Positions 35,161 to 45,200 of a DNA stretch of 64,000 nucleotides are shown here, in pieces (positions within the stretch are counted from its first letter, which is position 1; every line of letters begins with the position of its first letter). This DNA comes from Rubrivivax sp. Lineage in GTDB: Bacteria; Pseudomonadota; Gammaproteobacteria; Burkholderiales; Burkholderiaceae_C. Where the stretch lies: assembly GCA_027484825.1 (NCBI GenBank), contig JAIXSE010000018.1:124001-188000 (forward strand). The letters are read 5' to 3'. The notes below the pieces were generated by a model. It was not told the origin of the DNA. It searched no databases and worked only from the letters and a program-made list of their open reading frames with translations. The position numbers were made by a program, and so were the translations under genes.

Positions 35161-35913
35161 ATGAAGACCCGCGCCGATCACTCCACCTACCGCCGCCAGC
35201 CCGAGGGCAAGAGCATGCATGGCCGCATCGTCAGCGACCTGGGGCTGGCGATCGTCTCCGGATCCCTCCAGCCCGGGGACCGGCTGCCCGCCGAGGCCCA
35301 GTTGCTGGAGCGCTACGAGATCAGCCGACCGGTGCTGCGCGAAGCCATCCGGGTGCTGGTGGCCAAGGGCCTGGTGATTTCCCGGCAACGGGCAGGGGCG
35401 CTGGTGCGTCCGCGCAACGAGTGGCATCTGCTGGATCCGGACGTGCTGTATTGGTTGATCCAGACCAAGCCGCAGGAAGAATTCCTCACCACGCTGATGG
35501 AGGTGCGACGCACTTTCGAGCCGGCGGCTGCGGCGCTGGCGGCCAAGTCCGCCACCGAGGCCCAGGTGCGGCAGATTGAGCAGGCCTTTGCCGGCATGGC
35601 GGCCGCGACCGATGTGGAGCAACTGCTGGAGCCGGACCTGGCCTTTCACCGCAGCATTGCGGAGGCGACCGGCAATGACCTGATGGCCTACATCGGCAAC
35701 ATGCTGTCGTTGGCGCTTCGCGAATCCATCGTTCTGAGCAGCCAGTTGCCCAACACCCATGAGCTCTCGCTGCCGCGTCACGAAGCCATCCTGACCGCCA
35801 TTCGCAACCGCGACCCGCTGGCTGCCCGGCAGGCCACCCTGGTGCAGTTGCAGGAGACGGACGACGATCTGTCCCATGTCCTGTCCGCCAAGGGCATCGT
35901 GGACCTGGCCTGA
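35161..35913 (+). CDS. GntR-family (FadR/FCD) transcriptional regulator
   Basis: A 250-residue repressor-type protein. The winged helix-turn-helix (about 17-80) shows GRIVSDLGLAIVSGSLQPGDRLP and YEISRPVLREAIRVLVAKGLV. The C-terminal FCD domain (about 100-235) has the metal/ligand pattern RRTFEPAAAALAA, EPDLAFHRSIAEATGN and RHEAILTAIRNRD. It is expected to bind the GT-N3-AC palindromes at 32563 and 32628 and to respond to a pathway sugar acid. It lies 66 bp downstream of the ALDH gene and 10 bp before the LysR gene. Confidence 0.9.
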   Translation: MKTRADHSTYRRQPEGKSMHGRIVSDLGLAIVSGSLQPGDRLPAEAQLLERYEISRPVLREAIRVLVAKGLVISRQRAGALVRPRNEWHLLDPDVLYWLIQTKPQEEFLTTLMEVRRTFEPAAAALAAKSATEAQVRQIEQAFAGMAAATDVEQLLEPDLAFHRSIAEATGNDLMAYIGNMLSLALRESIVLSSQLPNTHELSLPRHEAILTAIRNRDPLAARQATLVQLQETDDDLSHVLSAKGIVDLA

Positions 35914-35923
35914 TTCCCTTCCC

Positions 35924-36868
35924 ATGGACGACGCTCCCAATCCCAACTGGTTCCTGCGCGCGCGACTGAAGACGCGTCAACTGCTGCTGCTCATCGCCCT
36001 GGACGATCACCGCAACATTCACCGGGCGGCTGAAGCCCTGTGCATGACGCAGCCGGCCGCGTCCAAACAGCTCAAGGACCTGGAGGACATGCTGGAAGTG
36101 CGGTTGTTCGACCGGTTGCCGCGCGGCATGGAGCCCACGCTGTTCGGCGAGACGATGATCCGCCATGCCCGCATGGCCCTGACCAGCCTGGCGGCCGCGC
36201 ATGACGACATCGTCGCGCTGAAGAAGGGGCTGACGGGTCAGGTGGAAGTGGGCGTGATCATGACGCCGGGCATGTCGCTGTTGCCCAAGGCGATTGCGCG
36301 GGTGAAGGCGCAGGCGCCCTTGATGCGCATCGGCGTGCAGATGGAAACCAGCAAGGTGCTGCTGGACCTGCTGCAGCGCGGGGTGCTGGACTTCATGATC
36401 GGCCGCATTCTGGAAGAGGACGGGTCCGGTGGGCTGCATTACGAAGAGCTGACCGGAGAGCCGGCCTGCGCGGTGGCGCGGCTGGAGCATCCGCTGCTGA
36501 GCCGGGATGACTTGTCGCTGGCGGACCTGGCCACCCAGTCCTGGATTCTTCCGCCACCGGGCAGTGTGCTGCGGCACCGCTGGGAGCTGATGTTCCGTCG
36601 CGCTGCGCTGGAGCCGCCGGCGGATGCGGTGGACACCACGGCGCTGCTGGTCATCACCGCTTTGCTGCAGCAGACGGATTCGCTGCATGTGATGCCGCTG
36701 GAGGTGGCGAAGTACTACGCGTCGCTGAAGGCGCTGGCGATATTGCCGATTGAGCTGCCCTGCGCGATGGATGCCTTCGGCATCATCACGCGGGAAGGGC
36801 ATTTGCTGTCGCCCGGGGCGAGAACGCTGCTGAGCGAGGTGAGGGCGGTCGCGGCGACCTTGTATTGA
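35924..36868 (+). CDS. LysR-family regulator, GbpR-like
   Basis: A 314-residue regulator. The N-terminal helix-turn-helix (about 12-75) has TRQLLLLIALDDHRNIHRAAEALCMTQPAASKQLKDLE, and an effector-binding domain follows. The sequence resembles GbpR, the regulator of the galactose/arabinose-binding protein ChvE in Agrobacterium and Azospirillum (from memory). That fits control of the sugar ABC importer next door. The ATG at 35924 is preferred over a start inside the GntR gene. The end is convergent with the importer permease gene. Confidence 0.88.
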   Translation: MDDAPNPNWFLRARLKTRQLLLLIALDDHRNIHRAAEALCMTQPAASKQLKDLEDMLEVRLFDRLPRGMEPTLFGETMIRHARMALTSLAAAHDDIVALKKGLTGQVEVGVIMTPGMSLLPKAIARVKAQAPLMRIGVQMETSKVLLDLLQRGVLDFMIGRILEEDGSGGLHYEELTGEPACAVARLEHPLLSRDDLSLADLATQSWILPPPGSVLRHRWELMFRRAALEPPADAVDTTALLVITALLQQTDSLHVMPLEVAKYYASLKALAILPIELPCAMDAFGIITREGHLLSPGARTLLSEVRAVAATLY

Positions 36869-36872
36869 GCCA

Positions 36873-36891
36873 GGCCCGCGCAACGCGGGCC
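36873..36891. terminator. GC-rich hairpin between convergent gbpR-like and permease genes
   Basis: Perfect 8-bp stem (GGCCCGCG and CGCGGGCC) with a 3-base loop, in the 41 bp between two convergent stops. There is no clear U-run, so termination may be weak or factor-assisted. Confidence 0.6.
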
Positions 36892-36909
36892 CCCCTGTCG
36901 CAGGGCGGG

Positions 36910-38019
36910 TCACTGCGACTGACCCGTACCCACCAGCGGCCGTGACAGCAGCCGCTGCACCACGCAAAACACAAACAGCAGAGCGCCAATCACGATCTTG
37001 GTCCACCACGAGCTGAGGGTGCCGTCGAAGGTAATCAGCGTCTGGATGGTGCCCAGCACCAGCACGCCGGACAGCGCGCCGGCCACATAGCCGTATCCGC
37101 CACTGAGCATGGTGCCGCCAATGACCACCGCGGCGATGGCATCCAGCTCCGCGCCTTGGGCATGCAGGCCATAGCCCGACAGCATGTAAAACCCGAACAG
37201 CAGACCCGCCAGGGATGCGCAAAAGCCGCTGAAGCCGTAGACCATCAGCTTGGTGCGGCCCACCGGCAACCCCATCATCACGGCCGATGTTTCATTGCCG
37301 CCCAGGGCATACACCGCGCGACCGAAACCGCTGCGATGCGCCAGCCAGATGCCGACCGCCAGCAGCACCACTGCAATCACCGCACCGGGCGAGACAAAGC
37401 CGCCGGGGATGTGGATCTGCGTCTGGGAGATCCAGACGAAGGTCTCGTCGCTGATGGTGATGGAGTCGACGCTGATCAGGTAGCAAAGGCCTCGCGCCAG
37501 GAACATGCCGGCCAGCGTCACGATGAAGGGCTGGAGCCGGAAGAGATGGATCAATGCGCCCTGCATCACCCCGAACAGGGTCCCGCCGATCAGCACCGCC
37601 GCCATCACCGCTGGCGCCGACCAGTGGCCCTGCTGCAGCAGCCAGGCCGCCACTGTGGTGGACAGCGCCAGCACAGCGCCGACGGACAGGTCAATGCCGC
37701 CCGACAGAATCACCAGGCTCATGCCCACCGCCAACACCAGCAGATAGGCGTTGTCGATCAGCAGATTGAGCATGACCTGTGGCGCCGCGAAACCGTCATA
37801 CATCACGCCGCCCGCCATCACCAGCAGCACCAGCAGCACCACCGTCATCTGGGCGCTGAAGGCCGGATGATGAAGCCATCGTTGCAGGGCCGACAGCCAG
37901 GCCGGGGCGGAGGCGGCGCTGGCGATGGGGCCGGCTGCGGTGGGCACCGAGGCCACGGGCACGGAGGGCTCGGACAGGGCCTGAGAGGCCTGCGCAGGAG
38001 GCAACACCGACGTCGTCAT
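36910..38019 (-). CDS. Sugar ABC transporter permease (YjfF/RbsC type)
   Basis: A 369-residue inner-membrane permease of the branched ribose/galactofuranose family. After a 60-residue Ala/Pro-rich head come about eight to ten hydrophobic helices, with family signatures VGMSLVILSGGIDLSVGAVLAL, LQPFIVTLAGMFLARGL and VIGGTMLSGGYGYVAGALSGV. The ATG at 38019 has GGAGG 8 bases upstream and overlaps the end of the preceding permease gene. It works as a heteromer with that permease. Confidence 0.93.
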   Translation of the reverse strand: MTTSVLPPAQASQALSEPSVPVASVPTAAGPIASAASAPAWLSALQRWLHHPAFSAQMTVVLLVLLVMAGGVMYDGFAAPQVMLNLLIDNAYLLVLAVGMSLVILSGGIDLSVGAVLALSTTVAAWLLQQGHWSAPAVMAAVLIGGTLFGVMQGALIHLFRLQPFIVTLAGMFLARGLCYLISVDSITISDETFVWISQTQIHIPGGFVSPGAVIAVVLLAVGIWLAHRSGFGRAVYALGGNETSAVMMGLPVGRTKLMVYGFSGFCASLAGLLFGFYMLSGYGLHAQGAELDAIAAVVIGGTMLSGGYGYVAGALSGVLVLGTIQTLITFDGTLSSWWTKIVIGALLFVFCVVQRLLSRPLVGTGQSQ

Positions 38020-39107
38020 GCGCGACCTCCGGGCAGTGAGGACCGCTGGGTCCAGCGACGCAGCATGGTGCGCCATTCATTCGATTGCAGGATGCAGAGC
38101 AGAAACACCACCAGCGCCTTCACGACCATGTTGACTTCCGGCGGCACGCCTAGCGAATAAATGGTGGTGGTGAGGGTCTGAATGATCAGGGCCCCCACCA
38201 GACTGCCTGCCAGGTGGTACTTGCCGCCCGCCAGCGAGGCGCCGCCCAGGGTGACGGCCAGAATGGCATCGAGCTCCAGCAGCAGGCCGGCATTGTTGGC
38301 GTCGGCACTCTTGATGTTGGAGGCGATCATCAGCCCGGCGGCACCGGCGCAGACCGCCGCGAACACATAACAGCCGAAGATCAGCGTCACCGTGCGCAGG
38401 CCCGCCAGGCGAGAAGCCACCGGATTCAGGCCAACCGCCTGGATGAACAGCCCCAGTGCCGTCTTCTTGAGCAGTAGGGTGGTGATCAGGGCGACGACCA
38501 GCACCACCCACAGCGACACCGGCAGGCCCAGCAGATAGCCACTGCCCAGCACGAAAAAGGACGGCTCATAGACGGTGATGATCTGCCCGTCCGCCATCAG
38601 CTGCGCCAGCCCACGGCCAGCCACCATCAGGATCAGCGTCGCAATGATGGGTTGAAGCTTCAGCCCGGCCACCAGCACGCCATTCCAGGCGCCGCAGAGC
38701 AGGGCGGCGCCCAGGGCTGCCGCATAGGCGACCGGCAATGGCTGCTTGGCATTGACAAGCATTGCCGCCACCGTGGCGGCAATGGCCACGACTGCGCCCA
38801 CCGAAACGTCAATGCCGCGCGTGGCAATGACCAGACTCATGCCCAGTGCCGCCAGCATCAGCGGCGCTGCCCGGTTCAGGATGTCGATCAGCGGCCCATA
38901 CAGATGGCCGTCCTTGATCTCCAGGTGGAGGAAGCCAGGCAGGAAGATTGCGTCCACCAGCAATAGGATGGCCAGTGCCAGCACCGGGCGCAGCAGGGGA
39001 TGCGCTTTCAGGGTCGTGAGCCAGAGGCGCCAGGCCGACGTCGCGTCGGTCGGCGCATCCTTGGGCGGCAGGGGCAGGGATTCAATCACGGGGGGTGTCT
39101 CCGCCAT
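38016..39107 (-). CDS. Sugar ABC transporter permease (YtfT/RbsC type)
   Basis: A 363-residue permease, paralogous to its neighbour, with LGMSLVIATRGIDVSVGAVVAIAAT, LQPIIATLILMVAGRGLAQL and LGGASLAGGKYHLAGSLVGALIIQTL. The start at 39107 lies 26 bases inside the end of the ATPase gene. Having two different permeases is characteristic of the YtfQRT-YjfF importer type. Confidence 0.93.
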   Translation of the reverse strand: MAETPPVIESLPLPPKDAPTDATSAWRLWLTTLKAHPLLRPVLALAILLLVDAIFLPGFLHLEIKDGHLYGPLIDILNRAAPLMLAALGMSLVIATRGIDVSVGAVVAIAATVAAMLVNAKQPLPVAYAAALGAALLCGAWNGVLVAGLKLQPIIATLILMVAGRGLAQLMADGQIITVYEPSFFVLGSGYLLGLPVSLWVVLVVALITTLLLKKTALGLFIQAVGLNPVASRLAGLRTVTLIFGCYVFAAVCAGAAGLMIASNIKSADANNAGLLLELDAILAVTLGGASLAGGKYHLAGSLVGALIIQTLTTTIYSLGVPPEVNMVVKALVVFLLCILQSNEWRTMLRRWTQRSSLPGGRA

Positions 39108-40689
39108 CGCCGGCAATGGCTTCCAGGACGGTGTCCTCATTGAGCTGGCCGCGTTCATAGACGCCGCAGGCGCGACGGTCCCGCAGCACCAGCAGACGGT
39201 CGCTGCACCGCAGCACCTCCGGCAGTTCGGACGAGATGAACAGCACCGCCATGCGACGATCCGGCTCGGACCCTTCGGCACACAGTCGGCGCACTTCGGT
39301 CATGATCTCCTCTTTCGCTCTCACGTCAATGCCGCGGGTCGGCTCGTCCAGGATCAGCAGACGCGGCTGCGTCAGCAACCAGCGGGCCAGCAAGGCCTTT
39401 TGCTGATTGCCGCCGGAGAGCAGGCCGATGGGCGTGTCGATGTCGGCGGTCTTGATGCCAAGACGGCTGACATAGTCCTGCGCAATGGCTCGTTGGCGCT
39501 TGAGCGGAATGGCGCGCCACCAGCCCTGACGGGCCTGCAGGGCCAGCACGATGTTCTCGCGGACCGACAGGGCCAACACCGCGCCTTCCAGCTTGCGGTC
39601 CTCCGAGCAGAACGCCATGCCGGCGCGGATGGCCTGCCGCGGGGAACTGAATCGCTGTTGCTGGCCGTTGATCTCGATCTGGCCAGCGTCCGCGGCGTCG
39701 GCGCCAAACAGCAGGCGGGCGGTTTCGGTGCGACCGGAGCCCAGCAGCCCGCACAGGCCCAGCACTTCGCCGCTGCGGATATCCAGATCGACGGGTTGCA
39801 AGGCGCCGCGGCGGGCCAGTCCGTGGGTGCGGACCACGGGTTCGCCGTGCGGAGCGGGGCAGTCCGCGTCGGCAGTGCTGGCAGCCGCATGCGGCCCCAC
39901 CATTTTCTGAACGAGCTCCAGACGTCCCAGCTCGGCGGCCCAGTATTCCCCTTCGGTGCGGCCATTGCGCATCACGGTGATGCGGTCGGACACGGCATAG
40001 ACCTGGTCCAGGAAATGGGTGACAAACAGAATGGCCATGCCCTGGCCGCGCAGCCGGCGCATGACGCGGAAGAGATGCTGCACCGCCGCCTCATCCAGGC
40101 TGGAAGTGGGTTCGTCCAGGATCAGCACCTGCGCGGAAATATTCAGTGCGCGGGCAATGGCCACCATCTGCTGCACCGCCAGCGAATACCTGGCGAGAGG
40201 AGCGGCCACGTCAATGTCCAGCTCCAGCTCTGCCAGCAACTCGCGGGAGCGGGCGCGCATGCGCTTCCAGTCGATCTGGCCGAAGCGCTTCGGATAACGA
40301 CCGATGAAAAGGTTCTCCGCCACCGACAGATTGGGGCAGAGATTGACTTCCTGGTAGACGGTGCTGATGCCCAGGTCCTGGGCCTCGGCGGTGGAGCGCG
40401 GTGCAATCGGACCGCCGTGCAGGCTCATGCTGCCGGCGTCCGGCGCATACAGGCCAGTGAGCACCTTGATCAGCGTCGACTTGCCGGCGCCGTTCTGGCC
40501 CATCAGGGCATGGATCTCGCCGCCGAACAGCCGCAGACCCGCCCCGGTGAGGGCCTGCACGCCGGGGAAGCCCTTGTTGATTCCTTCCAGCACCAGAAGG
40601 GGCGCGGATCCGTTGTGCACAGCCGGGTACTCCTGCAGTGGCCGCCAGGCGGGCAGGGCGGTGTCACGCCCGCCCGCCGGCGCATTCAA
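39082..40689 (-). CDS. Sugar ABC transporter ATPase with two nucleotide-binding domains
   Basis: A 535-residue tandem ATPase (AraG/MglA/YtfR type) that powers the importer. The first domain has Walker A GQNGAGKST near 64-72, Q-loop region YQEVNLCPN, and Walker B LILDEPTSSLDEAA near 198-211. The second has GLLGSGRTET, a degenerate P-loop typical of this family, signature LSGGNQQKALLARWL and LLILDEPTRGIDV. It follows the binding-protein gene by 9 bp. Confidence 0.95.
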   Translation of the reverse strand: MNAPAGGRDTALPAWRPLQEYPAVHNGSAPLLVLEGINKGFPGVQALTGAGLRLFGGEIHALMGQNGAGKSTLIKVLTGLYAPDAGSMSLHGGPIAPRSTAEAQDLGISTVYQEVNLCPNLSVAENLFIGRYPKRFGQIDWKRMRARSRELLAELELDIDVAAPLARYSLAVQQMVAIARALNISAQVLILDEPTSSLDEAAVQHLFRVMRRLRGQGMAILFVTHFLDQVYAVSDRITVMRNGRTEGEYWAAELGRLELVQKMVGPHAAASTADADCPAPHGEPVVRTHGLARRGALQPVDLDIRSGEVLGLCGLLGSGRTETARLLFGADAADAGQIEINGQQQRFSSPRQAIRAGMAFCSEDRKLEGAVLALSVRENIVLALQARQGWWRAIPLKRQRAIAQDYVSRLGIKTADIDTPIGLLSGGNQQKALLARWLLTQPRLLILDEPTRGIDVRAKEEIMTEVRRLCAEGSEPDRRMAVLFISSELPEVLRCSDRLLVLRDRRACGVYERGQLNEDTVLEAIAGDGGDTPRD

Positions 40690-40698
40690 GTCGGACGA

Positions 40699-41676
40699 TC
40701 AGTACTTGCGCTTGGGCAGTTCCTGCGCCGCCACGTCGGCGGCGAAGACGCCTTCTTCGGTGGTGATGCGCTTGGGCAGCGTCTTGCCGGCTTTCACGTC
40801 CTTGGCCAGTTGCATCAACTGCGGACCCAGCAGCGGGTTGCATTCGATGGTGACATTGAGTTTGCCGGCGACCATGGCCTCGAAGGCGCCGCGCACACCG
40901 TCAATGGACACGATGGAGATGTCCTTGACGGGTTTGAGGCCGGCTTCTTCAATGGCCTGAATGGCGCCGATGGCCATGTCGTCATTGTGAGCAAAGAGCA
41001 GGTGGATCTTCTTGTCCTTGGCCTTGAGGAAGGCCTCCATGACTTCCTTGCCTTTGGCGCGGGTGAAGTCGCCGGACTGGGAGCGCAGGATCTTCAGGCG
41101 CGGGTCGGCCTTGATGGCGTCCTCGAAGCCTTTCTTGCGATCAATGGCAGGGGCGGAGCCGACGGTGCCCTGCAATTCAACGATGTTCACGTCACCGGTG
41201 GGGGCATTCTTCTTGGCCCAGTCCACCGCCCATTGACCGGCCTTGCGGCCTTCCTCAACGAAGTCGGAGCCGATGAAGGTGACATAGAGGGAAGGGTCGC
41301 TGACCTTGACGGCGCGGTCGGTCAGGATGACGGGGATGTTGGCCGCCTTGGCTTCCTTCAGCACCGTGTCCCAGCCGGTCTCCACCACCGGGGAGAAGGC
41401 AATGACGTCGACCTTCTGCGCAATGAAACTGCGAATGGCCTTGACCTGGTTTTCCTGCTTTTGCTGGGCGTCCGCAAACTTCAGCGTGATGCCGGCCTGC
41501 TTGGCGGCGTCCTTGATGGAATTGGTATTGGCGGTGCGCCATTCGCTTTCTGCGCCGACCTGGGAAAACCCGAGGACCAGCGGTTTGTCCGCGGCCAGCG
41601 CCGGGGTGAGGGCGCTCGCGCCCAGAGTCAGGCCGAGCGCAGCCAGGGCCAGCAGTTGCCGACGGAAGGTCTTCAT
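40699..41676 (-). CDS. Periplasmic sugar-binding protein (YtfQ-like)
   Basis: A 325-residue solute receptor of the pentose/hexose importer. It has a Sec signal peptide (MKTFRRQLLALAALGLTLG, with cleavage likely after LAA near 28) and then the Periplasmic-binding-1/4 fold. Landmarks are LGFSQVGAESEWRTANT, resembling YtfQ, and FAHNDDMAIGAIQAI and SIDGVRGAFEAM. Substrate by context: L-arabinose, D-galactose or galactofuranose. The ATG at 41676 has AGGAGA upstream. It is the first gene of the leftward importer operon. Confidence 0.93.
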   Translation of the reverse strand: MKTFRRQLLALAALGLTLGASALTPALAADKPLVLGFSQVGAESEWRTANTNSIKDAAKQAGITLKFADAQQKQENQVKAIRSFIAQKVDVIAFSPVVETGWDTVLKEAKAANIPVILTDRAVKVSDPSLYVTFIGSDFVEEGRKAGQWAVDWAKKNAPTGDVNIVELQGTVGSAPAIDRKKGFEDAIKADPRLKILRSQSGDFTRAKGKEVMEAFLKAKDKKIHLLFAHNDDMAIGAIQAIEEAGLKPVKDISIVSIDGVRGAFEAMVAGKLNVTIECNPLLGPQLMQLAKDVKAGKTLPKRITTEEGVFAADVAAQELPKRKY

Positions 41677-42210
41677 GCTTTGTCTCCTCGTTGATTTGGA
41701 TATGTGCGTGCCGGGACCACCGGCCGCGGGTGAGGTCGGCTGATCGTAGGGACTGACGGCATGTGCAACCAATCACATTTCCGTCATCAACGATGTTGTG
41801 ATTGATATCAGGGACAAACCCGGCAACGAGGAGGATGTGTGAGCCTGCAATCCCACCGAAGGAGGGGGCAAACACTCGTTGGCATAAAGATACTGCATAG
41901 CAACAAAAATTCATGGATACTCGCGCCGCATTCCTGGGGAGGAGTGCATTGAGGGGAATGCGAGCCATGAATACAAAACGATACAAGTCGCCGGAGTGCG
42001 ACCGCTCTGAATTGCACTGGCGCCAATCACCGGCGCCCGTGAATGGGCCCATGCGCCCGAGTTGCTGACGCCAACGCGAGGCAACTCCCCCCTCATTCAG
42101 GAGCCACCTGGCAGACCGCCGACACGGCGGTTGGCGACACAGGTTGCGCACGAGCTTCGGCTCTTCCCGTCATCGCTCTCAAGATGCGTATCCACTGCGG
42201 ACGGATGTCC
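41677..42210. other. Gene-free divergent control region and structured leader
   Basis: 534 bp between the importer operon (leftward) and the giant-protein train (rightward), with no credible gene. The left half is moderately AT-rich and promoter-like and contains the inverted repeat at 41770-41804. The right half has several hairpins in a row: GGCGCC arms at 42019-42037, GAGTTGC/GCAACTC at 42059-42087, ACCGCC/GGCGGT at 42115-42131, and GAGC-TTCG-GCTC at 42152-42163 with a UUCG tetraloop. This suggests a structured 5' leader for the downstream operon. No known riboswitch class was recognised. Confidence 0.5.
41770..41804. promoter_or_regulatory. Inverted repeat upstream of the importer operon
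   Basis: Perfect 8-bp arms CAATCACA and TGTGATTG separated by 19 bases, about 95-128 bases before the binding-protein start. The right arm continues as TGTGATTGATATCA, a partial CRP-like half site. Candidate binding site for the GbpR-like LysR protein or a CRP-type protein. Confidence 0.45.
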
Positions 42211-45200
42211 ATGTTCTCCACTGAACGACTGCGTGCAGCCCTGAGCACGTGGTTGGGCGCGCTCGCAGTGCTGCTGATGCTGGCCGCGTCTGGCGTGCAG
42301 GCGCAGACCACCGTCAGTGGCCCAATGACGGTCAACACGCGGTGGTCTCTGGCGGGCAGCCCCTACATCGTCTCGGGCGAGGTGGTGATCCAGGGCGGAG
42401 CCTTGTTGACCATTGAGCCGGGCGTGGTGGTGTCCATGGGCGCCGGCGCAAAGCTGACGGTGCAATCGGGCGGCATCCAGGCGGTGGGCACGGCGGACAA
42501 GCCGATCCAGGTGATCTCCGACAAGCAGCGCCAAGGCGCCGCACCCGCCGCTGGCGACTGGGACCAATGGGTCTTCAGCAGTGGCACCCTCAACACCCGC
42601 CTGGAGCGGGTGACGTTTCTTCATGGCCGCGGACTGCGTGTAGAGGGCTCGTCGCCGGTTTTCAACTATCTGGACATTCGCCAGCAGCAAGGCGCCGCCA
42701 TTGTGGTGGACCTGGCCGCGTCGCCCAGCGGGGTTGGCAACCGGGCCAGTGGCAATGTGATCAACGGCATTGCGGTGCCGGCCGGTGATGTCACCGGGTC
42801 GGTTAAATGGGCCCTGCGGGGCATTCCCTATGTGGTGAGCTCCGGAACGGTCTCGGTCGGTGCGTCGCCGGCCTTGACGAGTGTGTCGCCAGCGACCCTG
42901 GAGCAAGGTCAGACGGTGACCGTCGCCATCAATGGTGTCCGCCTCGGCGGACTCAGTCGTTTGACGTCCAGCAACAGCGGACTGACCTTCACGCCCTTCA
43001 CGGGCGGTTCGTCGTCTCAGGTGTTTGCCCAGGTCGCGGTGGCCGCGAATGCTCCGGTCGGCCCGGCCGACCTGCAGGTGCTGGTGGATGCCGGCGCACT
43101 GTTCCTCCCTTCCGCGCTGACCATCAGCCCGCCGATGCCGGCGATCACCAGCCTGTCGCCCAACAAGGTCCTGGCGGGTGCGGGCACGACCCCGATTTCG
43201 GTGACAGGTCGGAACTTCGCGTCCAACTCGGCGGTGCTGGTCAATGACGGCGAACTGGCCACGACCTACGTGAGCAGCACGCAATTGCAGGCGTCATTGC
43301 CCAGCCAGACGTCTGTGGGCACGCTATCCGTGCGCGTGCGCAACCCCGTGGCGGGTGCGCCGAATCAGCCGCTGCTGTCCAACGTCGCCAACCTGACGGT
43401 GGAAGCGCCGGTGCCGCCGAGTCTGTCGGTGGAGCCGACGCCGATCGCGCTGCCGCCGGACGGTCGCTCGCGTGACATCACCATTCGATTCTCCAAGGCC
43501 GACTATCAGGACAATGTCCTGAACTTCTCGGTGTCCGACACCAACAAGGCCACGGTCACGCCCGCGAGCGTCGTGGTCCGGGCCGGTCAGACCACGGCCG
43601 TGGCGACCATCGTGCCGAAGCAGGCGGGCACGGTCAGCTTCATCGTTGAATCGCCAACGCTGGCCCGTGTCTCGGTGCCGCTGTTCATCACCAATGACTT
43701 CTCCAGCGTCAACACGGCCTATTCGCCGGCGGTGGGGGTGCTTGTTAATGCGCCGTTGCCCGGCAATACCGCCCCCCGCACCGTGGCGGACGCCAACGTC
43801 GGCGTGGTGGTGGGGAGCGTGGTGACGCAGGCGGCGCCGCGCATCTGGGTGCGCGGCGGCTCGACGTCCCTGGTCATCCGTGGGCGTGCCTTGCCTGCGG
43901 CGGCTCAGGTGGCCATCACACCGTCCACGGGGCTGACGCTGGGCACGCCGGTGCTGAATGCGGAGGCGACCGAGCTGCGGGTGCCGGTGACGATTGCGGC
44001 AGATGCTGCATTGGGCGCGCGTCGGTTGTCGGTGAAGGATGCCAACGCCAAGGACCTGACCTTTGCGGATCCGGCGCAGGCCACGGTGGAAGTGCTGACC
44101 GGTCTGCCGAGCCTGCGGTCGATCACGCCGATCGTCGTGGCTCGCGGCGACACCGTGAAGATGGTGATCCGCGGCGAAAACCTGCAACGCGGGCTTGTGC
44201 AGTTCACGCCGGGCGCGGGCCTGCAGGCTGACGCGGCACCGGTGGTCAATGCGGACGGCACTGAACTCACGTCCTGGCTGCAAGTGTCGGCGGACGCGCC
44301 TGTGGGTGAGCGTCTGCTGCAGGTGGTGACGCCAGTGGGAGCGACCAGCACCACCCTGTCGGCAGCGAACCGTCTGTCGGTGGTGACGCGCGCCCTCGGT
44401 CAGACGGACCCGATTGCCGCGCCGATCGTGGGTGTGGTGGTGGGGCAGGCAGTGCCGACGGAAACGGCGCCGCGACAGCCGGCCTCGTCGCTGGTGGGCG
44501 TGATGGTGGGCACGGGCGTGACCAGCGTCGAGCCGAAGATCGGCGTCATCGGGACCACCCAGACCATCACGATCCGCGGCTCCGGCCTGCAGGGTGTGAC
44601 CGCCGTGGCCATGCAACCGGCCACCGGGGTGTCGTTCGCCACGCCGACGGTCAACGCGGCCGGCACGGAAATGACGGTGGCCGTGACCGTGGACGCTTCG
44701 GCCGCCACCGGTCTTCGCCGCCTGGTCATGACCGGTGCCAACGGTCTACCGGTGACGTTCGCGAAGCCGCAGGACAGCACCTTCCTGATCTCGGCGCCGG
44801 TGCCTGAACTGATTGCCACCGAGCCGCAGGTGCTGGTGTCCAACGGCACCGCGGTCCGCATGAGCCTGCGTGGTCGCAACTTTGTGAATGTCAGCGGCGC
44901 CCGCCTGGAGCCTTCGGACGGCGTGACCGTGACTGGCCCCTTCGAGACGAACGCGGACGGCACGACGCTCAGCTTCAACATCGCCGTGGCGGCCGGAACG
45001 CCGTCCGGTGAGCGTGCGGTGGTGGTGACCTCCGCCGCGGGTGAGTCCACCTCGACCGTTCGTCCGGGCAACCTGGTCCGCATTGCTCAGCGCACGGCCG
45101 GCAGCTATGCGTCCATCCTGTCCATGCCGGTGGGTGTGAAGGTGGGCGCAGGTCCGGATACGTCGAACACCTACGTTGATCTGATCAGCGCCGCCCCGGT

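Noticed and set aside
38746-41694. A 982-codon plus-strand frame opposite the sugar importer operon
   Set aside because: It runs antisense across three certain ABC-transporter genes. Its composition is that of a shadow frame.
41677-42210. A small gene or known riboswitch in the divergent region
   Set aside because: No frame has coding character, and the hairpins do not match any riboswitch consensus I could recall.
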